From contig JANZYY010000350.1 of assembly GCA_026419705.1 (NCBI GenBank), positions 1 to 5,811 on the forward strand: a DNA stretch of 5,811 nt, in the 5' to 3' direction. Position 1 is the first letter of the stretch; each line of letters opens with the position of its first letter. A program made the position numbers and the translations under genes. This stretch comes from Fischerella sp. GTDB taxonomy: Bacteria > Cyanobacteriota > Cyanobacteriia > Cyanobacteriales > Nostocaceae. The notes under the pieces were generated by a model that worked only from the letters and a program-made list of their open reading frames with translations, was not told the origin of the DNA and made no database searches. Below, piece by piece: positions 1 to 5,265 of this stretch.

Positions 1-525
1 TAAGGTTTTCAAAGCACTTCCCAAACTTTTATAAGCGTTGGGAAGGCTATAACCAAAGCGAGTTGCCAAAGCGATCGCTTTTTCGTCGGCTTCGACTAGT
101 TCTTTTAACTGCTTTTGTCCATTATTCTTTTGATAAAGCCGCCAGCCTGAAACTCCGCACAGTGCCAAAGCTAATATCAGCAATAGAGCATCCTGTACCC
201 ACAATTCACCAACAGCACCACCCAAACCAATTGCTAAGGCTGCCATTTCCCAACCATCTTTGGGGATAGTATCGTTTTGAATGCGAGCGACTTCATGCCA
301 AAACAGCAGGTTGCGCTGATCCATCGCCAGCGAATCCCATTTCACCAAATCTATTTGAATTTCCACCTGATCTTTGCCAATTTCTTCGCTGCGGATCAGC
401 GGTGGGTTTACTTCTGTTGTACCTTCAACTGTTACCCAACTTTGCAATTCTGGCGGTAGCAAGCCTTTTAACCGCCGAAGTTCACCCATTTCTGCTTTAG
501 CAGAAGAAGTAGCATAGGAGGTCAT
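1..525 (-). CDS. DUF3318-type cyanobacterial membrane protein (3' end cut by window)
   Basis: The reading frame is open for 175 codons from an ATG at 525 down to base 1, so the C-terminus lies outside the window. From memory of the family, the sequence resembles the cyanobacterial DUF3318 proteins, usually around 200 residues, whose function is unknown to me. The N-terminal ~90 residues look soluble, with an RRLKGLLPPELQSW stretch at about 17-30 and LLFWHEVARIQ at about 73-83. Two hydrophobic stretches follow, at about 93-108 and 112-129. A charged, Lys-rich tail begins at about 132. This suggests a membrane-anchored protein with cytoplasmic ends. The HEVAR segment resembles a zinc-protease HExxH motif, but its last position is Arg, so I do not infer protease activity. 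The start is supported by an AAGG ribosome-binding sequence nine bases upstream and an in-frame TGA at 547-549. The gene follows the YbjN-like gene on the same strand after 75 bp and may share its transcript. Confidence 0.8.
   Translation of the reverse strand, partial: MTSYATSSAKAEMGELRRLKGLLPPELQSWVTVEGTTEVNPPLIRSEEIGKDQVEIQIDLVKWDSLAMDQRNLLFWHEVARIQNDTIPKDGWEMAALAIGLGGAVGELWVQDALLLILALALCGVSGWRLYQKNNGQKQLKELVEADEKAIALATRFGYSLPNAYKSLGSALKTL
71..78. repeat. HIP1 octamer
   Basis: GCGATCGC, the highly iterated palindrome of many cyanobacterial genomes, lies inside the DUF3318 gene. Confidence 0.85.
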
Positions 526-534
526 ACAATCCAA

Positions 535-538
535 CCTT
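535..538 (-). promoter_or_regulatory. Ribosome-binding site of the DUF3318 gene
   Basis: Read on the minus strand this is AAGG, nine bases before the ATG at 525. It is one of only two clear Shine-Dalgarno matches in the window. It supports the chosen start over a nearby in-frame TTG at 532-534. Confidence 0.5.
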
Positions 539-588
539 AGAAAACTTCAGTATATTGAGCGTATCACTTTGGAGTATAGCTATTTCAC

Positions 589-606
589 GACTCATTCGAC
601 TCATTC
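589..606. repeat. Tandem 9-bp direct repeat at the end of the YbjN-like gene
   Basis: GACTCATTC occurs twice back to back (589-597 and 598-606). The second copy contains the stop codon of the minus-strand gene. Because the unit is nine bases, the duplication places a second in-frame TGA nine bases after the first. The copies are perfect. It is probably a small slippage duplication rather than a protein-binding site. Confidence 0.7.
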
Positions 607-1158
607 ACCAGGAAAACTCCCTCGCTTTTTACGAGCTTCCATGGCTTTCTCCAAAAGTTCTAGCAATCCCGGAGCCTGTTCTTGAATGCTGAGTAAAAGT
701 CTTTCACCCAGTTCTACATTTCCTGGATCTTGACCTGTTTCCATTACAGCTTTCAGGCGAGGCAGTGCTACACTATCAATCAGCTGAATCAAGCCACTCA
801 GACAGCGGTTAAATTGTTTTTCTGTGAGAATTGAGTCTTCTAAAGGAAACTCAATAATAGCACGAATTTCGCCATCGGAAGGATCGTACTCCCATTGCAG
901 CATTTTGGTTTCCCAAGAAATTGCTAACATTGACTGGAGAATTGCTGCTTTGTAAGGATGATCTTTCACTCCCGCCAGAACTTGGGGTGCAAATAGTCGG
1001 AAAAATTTTCCTTCTTCATCTAACTGGACAACGATTAAAAAATCTTCTATGTTTTCACTTTCTACACCTGTAATAATACGATCTTCTTCTTCATCTAAAC
1101 GATAATCCCAACCAAGATTGTCTAAGTAATTGGCAATCTGTTGCAGAGTAGCTGCCAT
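601..1158 (-). CDS. YbjN domain-containing protein
   Basis: This 185-residue, acidic, soluble protein has no signal peptide or membrane segment. It matches what I know of cyanobacterial YbjN-domain proteins, whose fold resembles type III secretion chaperones (alternating helix and antiparallel strands). An N-terminal helix (residues 1-15) is followed by a strand-rich region at 26-105 that includes DFLIVVQLDEEGKFFRLFAP at about 39-58. Then comes the family-like segment EFPLEDSILTEKQFNRCL at about 103-120, and two C-terminal helices ending in a basic EARKKRG stretch. In Escherichia coli YbjN has been linked to stress and motility regulation; the cyanobacterial role is unknown to me. The ATG at 1158 has a GAGG ribosome-binding site five bases upstream and an in-frame TAA at 1204-1206. 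It is upstream of and co-oriented with the DUF3318 gene (75-bp gap), and no terminator hairpin is visible between them, so a two-gene transcript is plausible. Confidence 0.85.
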   Translation of the reverse strand: MAATLQQIANYLDNLGWDYRLDEEEDRIITGVESENIEDFLIVVQLDEEGKFFRLFAPQVLAGVKDHPYKAAILQSMLAISWETKMLQWEYDPSDGEIRAIIEFPLEDSILTEKQFNRCLSGLIQLIDSVALPRLKAVMETGQDPGNVELGERLLLSIQEQAPGLLELLEKAMEARKKRGSFPGE

Positions 1159-1163
1159 AAAAG

Positions 1164-1167
1164 CCTC
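1164..1167 (-). promoter_or_regulatory. Ribosome-binding site of the YbjN-like gene
   Basis: GAGG on the minus strand lies five bases before the ATG at 1158, a normal spacing. It fixes the start of this gene. Confidence 0.55.
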
Positions 1168-1231
1168 ATAATGAATGATAAAGCGGCTGTTACCAGACCT
1201 AGTTTAACGTGATGGGAACAAATAGCATTGC

Positions 1232-1326
1232 TAATTGACATCAGCCAGGAGCTGCTTAATTCTCGTAACCAGGTTGAAGGGTGGTTACGAAGGATTGGAA
1301 GTTCTGCCTGGTGGATGTTGCAATTG
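1232..1326 (+). repeat. 95-nt imperfect inverted repeat / candidate structured RNA
   Basis: The left arm (1232-1271) pairs along nearly its whole length with the right arm (1282-1326) around a 10-nt loop (1272-1281). The apical stem is nine perfect pairs, TCGTAACCA (1263-1271) with TGGTTACGA (1282-1290). Below it I can pair 1258-1262 with 1292-1296, 1254-1257 with 1299-1302, 1250-1251 with 1304-1305, 1244-1249 with 1307-1312, 1238-1242 with 1314-1318, and 1232-1237 with 1321-1326. Only small bulges and mismatches separate these blocks. By hand I count about 37 pairs, four of them G-U when read as plus-strand RNA. Those four would be A-C mismatches on the other strand, which mildly favours a plus-strand transcript. 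No T-run follows, so it is not a typical terminator. It could be a small RNA, a miniature inverted-repeat element, or a relic of one. Confidence 0.65.
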
Positions 1327-1385
1327 TTTACCCTAAGCCTTTGTTGGTCATAAATGCTTTGTTATATATCTTACAAAAAATGCCC

Positions 1386-1403
1386 CTTGGCGGAACTGCC
1401 AAG
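1386..1403. repeat. Short hairpin in the intergenic region
   Basis: CTTGGC (1386-1391) and GCCAAG (1398-1403) form a 6-bp stem around a 6-nt loop. No T-run follows on the plus strand, so I do not call it a terminator. Stems this short also occur by chance. Confidence 0.35.
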
Positions 1404-1460
1404 CATGTCTGCTTATTTAAGATATCTTGTATATTACACTACAACATCCTTGAAACCTTC

Positions 1461-1519
1461 CTGGCAGAATGCAGCAGACTGAATTAGTTAGTATCAATCT
1501 TCATTAAAACTTCTGCCAG
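1461..1519. repeat. 9-bp inverted repeat with 41-nt spacer
   Basis: CTGGCAGAA (1461-1469) and TTCTGCCAG (1511-1519) are perfect inverse copies. A similar TTCTGCC core occurs in the right arm of the large hairpin at 1302-1308. This suggests the intergenic region may hold several decayed copies of one repeat. The repeat sits 67 bp upstream of the hydrolase start, so an operator role is also possible. Confidence 0.4.
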
Positions 1520-1586
1520 ATGCGCTCAGCCTCTCTTTGATTGTAATTTTGTTTAAAACGTAACAACTTTAACTTCTATAAAAAAT

Positions 1587-2615
1587 ATGTCCAATTATTT
1601 TAACAAAACAGCTGCCATCCTTGAACAAGCCAAAAATCTTGAGGACAGTCTACCAATAAAAAACGAAGCTTGCCGCTCAAAATTCTTTTTCCATCCGCAT
1701 CCAACCCGAAAAGTTTGCCTTTTTTTCCACGGATTTACAGCTGGCCCTTATCAGTTTGAACCGTTAGGAAAAGCTCTATTTGCGGCTGGTTACAATGTTT
1801 TAATCCCATTACAGCCTGGTCATGGAATAGCAGGAAACTGGAATAAAGATAATCCCCCTCCTTTACCTATGGAGCGAGAAGTTTATCAAGATTTTGCTCT
1901 GTGTTGGCTACAAACTGCACGAAGCTTGGGAGAGCAAGCGATCGTCGGCGGATTATCTACAGGCGGAAATTTATCTGCTTGGTTAGCGCTAGAGCATTCC
2001 CAAGATATAGAAAAGGCTTTGCTATTTGCTCCTTACTTAAGTGGTACTAATAAAATAGTAGATTTTTTAGTGGAAAACCTGCCTTTTTATTACGAATGGT
2101 TGAATAAAGATAACCCTGGTAATTTTGGCTATCATGGCTTTCGCATTCCGGCGTTGCGATTATTTTTAGATATGGGTCAAGAAATTTTAGAACGAGTCAA
2201 AGATAAATCAACAGTGCCAATGTTTGTAATTTCCAGTGAAAGCGACCTCACTGTAGATGAACACGAACTAAAAATTTTATTTGCACATATCAAAAAATAT
2301 CAGCAAAAATCCTGGTATTTTCGCTTTGATAAAATATTTGAAATTCCCCATACTATGATGACAAAGGCTGAAGGTAATGATTATCAAGACCTACTTATTA
2401 CTATTGCTAAAGCATATTTGGAAAACAATATTACTTGGTGTAATTTACTTAAACTTGGCTATCAAATCCTACAAGGGAAAACGTTGGATAATGCTGCAAA
2501 TATATTAAATTTAGCTGAACCAGTTTCCCAAGAAGTGTCGGTATTACTGGCAGTAATGGATAAAAAAAAGATTATTGATGCTCATAAGTTAATGCTCAAT
2601 CGGGAATCAAAATGA
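1587..2615 (+). CDS. alpha/beta hydrolase (esterase/lipase-like) with C-terminal extension
   Basis: This 342-residue cytoplasmic protein has no signal peptide. The alpha/beta-hydrolase core spans about residues 40-280. The oxyanion-side motif FFHGFTAGP is at about 46-54, and the nucleophile elbow GGLSTGG at 121-127 makes Ser124 the nucleophile. An acid is offered by SESDLTVD (Asp220 or Asp224), and a terminal His by IPHTMM (His255). The order and spacing fit the carboxylesterase/monoacylglycerol-lipase type of serine hydrolases. The natural substrate cannot be inferred. Residues about 281-342 form an extra, probably helical tail beyond the usual fold. The ATG is the first start after an in-frame TAA at 1554-1556. 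No Shine-Dalgarno sequence is visible, only an A-rich leader. The gene looks richer in A/T-ending codons than the flanking conserved genes, but I did not compute this. It converges on the membrane-protein gene after 82 bp. Confidence 0.85.
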   Translation: MSNYFNKTAAILEQAKNLEDSLPIKNEACRSKFFFHPHPTRKVCLFFHGFTAGPYQFEPLGKALFAAGYNVLIPLQPGHGIAGNWNKDNPPPLPMEREVYQDFALCWLQTARSLGEQAIVGGLSTGGNLSAWLALEHSQDIEKALLFAPYLSGTNKIVDFLVENLPFYYEWLNKDNPGNFGYHGFRIPALRLFLDMGQEILERVKDKSTVPMFVISSESDLTVDEHELKILFAHIKKYQQKSWYFRFDKIFEIPHTMMTKAEGNDYQDLLITIAKAYLENNITWCNLLKLGYQILQGKTLDNAANILNLAEPVSQEVSVLLAVMDKKKIIDAHKLMLNRESK

Positions 2616-2697
2616 TTCTCATGACTCTAAATCAGACTGTTAATTTTGATTTGAATAACTTTCTAAAACAGACAAATATTTTCACGTTTTCTTAAAC

Positions 2698-3882
2698 TCA
2701 TACCGGTTGTTTTATTGATTCAATAGACTTGAAAATGCCACTTTCTACTTGATTAATTGCTGTCATGATGCCATTTTCAGGGTTCTCGAGCAGTGAATAT
2801 TTGACCTGCTGCAAATAATCGTGAATCGCATCTCGTAAAATTGGTTTTTCAACTGCGACTGTATGATGGTAATCCCATAAATCCCAGATAATAATCCCAA
2901 CTCCTATAATTGGATCTAGTAACTCTGCACCTACTTTTGCAGCAACGGTACCACCAGTTTTTGCAGCCATTTTTGCGCCTGCTTTCCCAGCAAAGGATGC
3001 TACTACTTTGCTTCCTACTTTTGTTACTGATGGAATCATTGCTTTAGTAAGTAGATAGGCGCTTCCACCAGCCAAAACCTTTAAGGATAGATTAGAAATA
3101 TTGCCTTCCGTATCATTAATCGTAATTGCAATATCATTTAGATAACGTTCCCAATCTCCTTGAGGTATTTTGTAACTGCTTTGGATATTGTAAATATTTT
3201 TACTCAATTGTGTGACATATAAATTGATAGTATCTCTAGTGATGTTCTCTAATTCGAGTTGGGCAATTTTGGGTCTCAGGACACGCTTGGCAAACTCTGT
3301 TTGGAAATTCTCTATCAATTTTTCTGCAACTGCTTGTGTAGGAGACGGATTATTTCCATTTACCCAGTGAGCAACTGCTGAAGATAGCCATACAAATGGT
3401 GTGCTGAATTCTAGTTTCTTTTGGTTGAAATAATTAAAATACCAATCTAAGAAACTATCATCGACACGAGTCATCAATTCATCAACCCACTCGTTTAATT
3501 TTTCCGACGCAAAAGTCTCTGATTGAGATTTAGCATTTTTAAGAGCAGTGGCGATCGCCATCTCCATACCTTTAGGTTGTTGTCTTTTTTCAACAAAAAC
3601 TATATTGTCATGTGTTTGATTAGGGATACTTTTACCTTCAGGCGATGAACCTGCGATTAAAAATCTACCTAGCAAAGGAATAATTACAATAACAATGACA
3701 GCAGCCCACACATAAGGAGCTACTGACTTAATAAACTCACTCCATGCTCTAATACGATCTGTCTTGTAGACATAGGAAACTTTTTCATCTGTTTCCTGTA
3801 ATTTTTGTTCAGTATCTCGTGCAGATGTCGATGATTGCTGAACATATTTGGGTTCGAAAACATGCTGTTGCTCTTGGCTCAT
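2698..3882 (-). CDS. Unrecognised single-pass membrane protein with Gly/Ala/Lys-rich C-terminal region
   Basis: I do not recognise this 394-residue protein. Residues 1-54 are polar and charged. Residues about 56-78 form one strong transmembrane segment (VAPYVWAAVIVIVIIPLLG). A long polar, mostly helical region follows at about 100-255, with Trp-rich patches such as DWYFNYF near 146-152. Residues about 266-320 are rich in Gly, Ala and Lys (GKAGAKMAAKTGG near 299-311) with small-residue spacing like a glycine zipper. A second hydrophobic stretch, LLDPIIGVGIIIWDLWDY (321-338), follows, and then a charged helical tail. The layout recalls membrane-inserting or membrane-remodelling proteins, but this is inference only. 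The ATG is supported by an in-frame TAA at 3892-3894, nine bases upstream; there is no clear ribosome-binding site. The gene stands alone: convergent with the hydrolase and divergent from fghA. No start-to-stop defect is seen. Confidence 0.8.
   Translation of the reverse strand: MSQEQQHVFEPKYVQQSSTSARDTEQKLQETDEKVSYVYKTDRIRAWSEFIKSVAPYVWAAVIVIVIIPLLGRFLIAGSSPEGKSIPNQTHDNIVFVEKRQQPKGMEMAIATALKNAKSQSETFASEKLNEWVDELMTRVDDSFLDWYFNYFNQKKLEFSTPFVWLSSAVAHWVNGNNPSPTQAVAEKLIENFQTEFAKRVLRPKIAQLELENITRDTINLYVTQLSKNIYNIQSSYKIPQGDWERYLNDIAITINDTEGNISNLSLKVLAGGSAYLLTKAMIPSVTKVGSKVVASFAGKAGAKMAAKTGGTVAAKVGAELLDPIIGVGIIIWDLWDYHHTVAVEKPILRDAIHDYLQQVKYSLLENPENGIMTAINQVESGIFKSIESIKQPV
3551..3558. repeat. HIP1 octamer
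   Basis: GCGATCGC inside the orphan membrane-protein gene, in the extended form GGCGATCGCC. Its presence suggests the gene has resided in a HIP1-rich genome for some time. Confidence 0.85.
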
Positions 3883-3961
3883 AGTAAAGTTTTAACTGAT
3901 ACAAATAGCCTGCACTGCCAGCTACCTCCACTCGTAAGTTTAGCGAATCTAACCAATAAAC
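3883..3961. promoter_or_regulatory. Divergent promoter region (membrane-protein gene / fghA)
   Basis: These 79 bp separate two divergent start codons and so must carry, or adjoin, both promoters. I see no well-spaced -35/-10 pair and no clear Shine-Dalgarno sequence for either gene. No good inverted repeat that could serve as an operator stands out. Confidence 0.4.
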
Positions 3962-4801
3962 ATGTCTTTTGTTCTCATCTCAGAATCAAGATGCTTTGAT
4001 GGCAAACTCGGCTTTTATCGTCATTTCTCCTCTTGCTGCAATAGTGAAATGCGCTTTGCTGTCTACCAACCACCACAAGCAAATCACCATCCAGTACCAA
4101 TTGTTTATTTCCTTTCCGGCTTAACCTGCACGGAAGAAAACTTTATGGCTAAGGCGGAAGCCCAACGCTTGGCAGCAAAGTATGGCTTAATGTTAGTAGT
4201 ACCAGATACTAGCCCCCGCCAAACCGGAATTCCTGGTGAAGATGACGACTGGGACTTTGGTACCGGTGCTGGCTTTTATGTTGATGCTACTGTAGAACCC
4301 TGGGCATCACACTACCGCATGTATAGTTATGTTGTTGATGAATTGCCTGCCGTAATTACCGAAAACTTTGCAGTGCTACCGGATAAACAAAGCATTTTCG
4401 GTCATTCTATGGGTGGACATGGAGCGTTGGTTTGTGCAATGCGAAATCCCCAAAAATACAAATCAGTCTCGGCTTTCGCACCCATTGCAGCACCGATGCG
4501 TTGTCCTTGGGGTCAAAAGGCTTTTAAAGGTTATCTTGGTGAAGATCGAGAAGCTTGGCGTGCCTACGATGCTAGTGAATTAGTCAGGCAAGTTGGTTAT
4601 CACAGTCTAATTCTCATCGACCAAGGCACTGCGGATAAATTTTTAGCAGAACAATTGCTGACTGATGTATTTGAGCAAGCTTGTAGAGAAGCTAATCAAC
4701 CTCTGACTTTGCGTTATCAACAAGGTTATGACCACAGTTATTACTTTATTGCTTCTTTTATTGAAGATCACATTCGCCATCATGCGATCGCTCTAATTTA
4801 A
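3962..4801 (+). CDS. fghA: S-formylglutathione hydrolase
   Basis: This enzyme hydrolyses S-formylglutathione to formate and glutathione (EC 3.1.2.12), the last step of glutathione-dependent formaldehyde detoxification in the cytoplasm. At 279 residues the length is normal for the esterase D/FrmB family. Visible family marks are YFLSGLTCTEENF (about 49-61) with the conserved Cys56, GAGFYVDAT at about 102-110, and the nucleophile elbow GHSMGGHGAL at 147-156 (Ser149). DQGTADKFL places the acid at Asp225, and GYDHSYYFI places the His at 258, so the triad is intact. The start is the first ATG after an in-frame TAA at 3950-3952; no strong ribosome-binding site is visible. A strong intrinsic terminator lies 24 bp after the stop, so the transcript ends here. 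The usual partner, a class III alcohol dehydrogenase (frmA/adhC), is not in this window. The symbol frmB or yeiG is used in enterobacteria. Confidence 0.95.
   Translation: MSFVLISESRCFDGKLGFYRHFSSCCNSEMRFAVYQPPQANHHPVPIVYFLSGLTCTEENFMAKAEAQRLAAKYGLMLVVPDTSPRQTGIPGEDDDWDFGTGAGFYVDATVEPWASHYRMYSYVVDELPAVITENFAVLPDKQSIFGHSMGGHGALVCAMRNPQKYKSVSAFAPIAAPMRCPWGQKAFKGYLGEDREAWRAYDASELVRQVGYHSLILIDQGTADKFLAEQLLTDVFEQACREANQPLTLRYQQGYDHSYYFIASFIEDHIRHHAIALI
4784..4791. repeat. HIP1 octamer
   Basis: GCGATCGC at the very end of fghA; it encodes part of the last residues before the stop. Confidence 0.85.
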
Positions 4802-4825
4802 GCGTGAATCACTCTCAGCTGCAGC

Positions 4826-4854
4826 ATTCCCTGATTATAAATCAGGGAATTTTT
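4826..4854 (+). terminator. Rho-independent terminator of fghA
   Basis: A perfect 11-bp stem, ATTCCCTGATT (4826-4836) with AATCAGGGAAT (4840-4850), closes a 3-nt loop. It runs straight into five T residues (4850-4854), then GTTCTT. It begins 24 bp after the fghA stop. It is the clearest regulatory site in the window and separates fghA from the glgP leader. Confidence 0.9.
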
Positions 4855-4927
4855 GTTCTTATGTTTGTATTTTTTACAAAAATTAATATATTTATATTTT
4901 TTTTAATAAGACAGGTATTTTAATTTA

Positions 4928-4957
4928 TCTGCCCTTCTGCCCTCTGCCTTCTGCCTT
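4928..4957. repeat. Degenerate CTGCC heptamer array (STRR-like)
   Basis: CTGCC occurs four times, at 4929, 4937, 4944 and 4951, with spacings of 8, 7 and 7 bases, giving roughly TTCTGCC heptamers. Intergenic C/T-only heptamer runs of this kind are a known feature of Nostoc-like cyanobacterial genomes (short tandemly repeated repetitive sequences). The array stands out as a C-rich island in very A/T-rich DNA. Confidence 0.7.
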
Positions 4958-5170
4958 TCTTCAAAAAATCATTGAAACTGAAAGTTAGAAATAGTTAAGT
5001 TTAATAAATATTAAATATATAAAAAATAATTTAAAACAACGTCAATAAATTTGAGATAGACAGTTGCCAAAATCGTCACAAAAAGACGGATGATTGTTAG
5101 TATGTTGAAAACCAAAAACCAGAGACTTGGCTAAGGTTTTTTGTCAATAAACTGCTGCATCTCCAGAGAT

Positions 5171-5181
5171 TGACTCAGTCA
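5171..5181. promoter_or_regulatory. 11-bp palindrome upstream of glgP (possible operator)
   Basis: TGACTCAGTCA is a perfect palindrome of two 5-bp arms around a central C, 84 bp before the glgP start. The symmetry fits a dimeric regulator's half-sites, but the arms are short and no regulator is identified. Confidence 0.3.
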
Positions 5182-5182
5182 C

Positions 5183-5216
5183 AAGGCGACGGGAAGCAGG
5201 TTGGAATAGTCGCCTT
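5183..5216 (+). promoter_or_regulatory. Leader hairpin upstream of glgP
   Basis: AAGGCGAC (5183-5190) pairs perfectly with GTCGCCTT (5209-5216) around an 18-nt purine-rich loop. It ends 49 bp before the glgP start. No T-run follows, so it is not a plain terminator. The G-rich loop could take part in RNA or protein binding. It does not match a riboswitch consensus I can recall with confidence. Confidence 0.45.
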
Positions 5217-5265
5217 ATTTGCCGTTATTGACTAGTAAACTTACAAAGCTAAACGAACAATAATT

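Larger units (their letters stand above)
1159..1586. other. 428-bp intergenic region between divergent genes, rich in inverted repeats
   Basis: No convincing coding sequence is present. A GTG-started 68-codon frame at 1281-1487 lacks a ribosome-binding site and crosses a long hairpin, so I do not call it. The region must contain the promoters of the YbjN-like gene (minus) and the alpha/beta hydrolase (plus). I could not find a convincing -35/-10 pair for either. It contains a 95-nt imperfect hairpin (1232-1326), a short 6-bp hairpin (1386-1403), and a 9-bp inverted repeat with arms at 1461-1469 and 1511-1519. Part of the large hairpin's right arm (1303-1320) also recurs, inverted and interrupted, at 1442-1469. 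Confidence 0.6.
4861..5265 (+). other. 405-bp non-coding region upstream of glgP
   Basis: The first two thirds are very A/T-rich, with an island of CTGCC heptamers at 4928-4957. The last ~170 bp are mixed in composition and carry a candidate leader: AAAAACC and GGTTTTT arms (5114-5120, 5135-5141), an 11-bp palindrome (5171-5181) and an 8-bp-stem hairpin (5183-5216). The only reading frames are very short, for example a 10-codon one at 5102-5134. A weak promoter match is TTGCCG (5219-5224) with TACAAA (5242-5247), 17 bp apart. It would leave a leader of only about a dozen bases and is not convincing. Confidence 0.6.

Noticed and set aside
77..81. Residues 77-81 (HEVAR) of the DUF3318 protein as a zinc-protease motif (coordinates given here are protein residues)
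   Set aside because: The motif needs HExxH; the last residue is Arg, and the surrounding sequence does not resemble a protease.
63..459. Two plus-strand open frames (63-269 and 277-459)
   Set aside because: They lie antisense to the DUF3318 gene, whose frame is open throughout and matches a known family; neither product is recognisable.
549..578. Two TATACT -10-like boxes on the minus strand (549-554 and 573-578) before the DUF3318 gene
   Set aside because: No -35-like hexamer at a suitable distance for either; not enough for a promoter call.
1281..1487. 68-codon plus-strand frame with GTG start
   Set aside because: No ribosome-binding site, starts inside the loop of the large hairpin and crosses its right arm, and the product is not protein-like to my eye.
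1577..1582. TATAAA just before the hydrolase start as a -10 box
   Set aside because: Only four bases separate it from the ATG, so it would imply a leaderless message, and no good -35 lies upstream.
2616..2697. Bidirectional terminator between the convergent genes
   Set aside because: Only short A/T-only complementarities (AAATCA with TGATTT) are present; no GC-bearing stem with a T-run.
4368..4583. 71-codon plus-strand frame
   Set aside because: Lies wholly within fghA in another frame; fghA has an intact catalytic triad.
4864..4880. Second terminator hairpin after fghA (TTTGTA with TACAAA)
   Set aside because: Six weak pairs in A/T-rich DNA, easily due to chance; the strong hairpin at 4826-4850 explains termination.
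5183..5216. Glutamine- or cobalamin-type riboswitch in the glgP leader
   Set aside because: The loop has a passing likeness to G-rich riboswitch segments, but the other conserved blocks I remember are absent.
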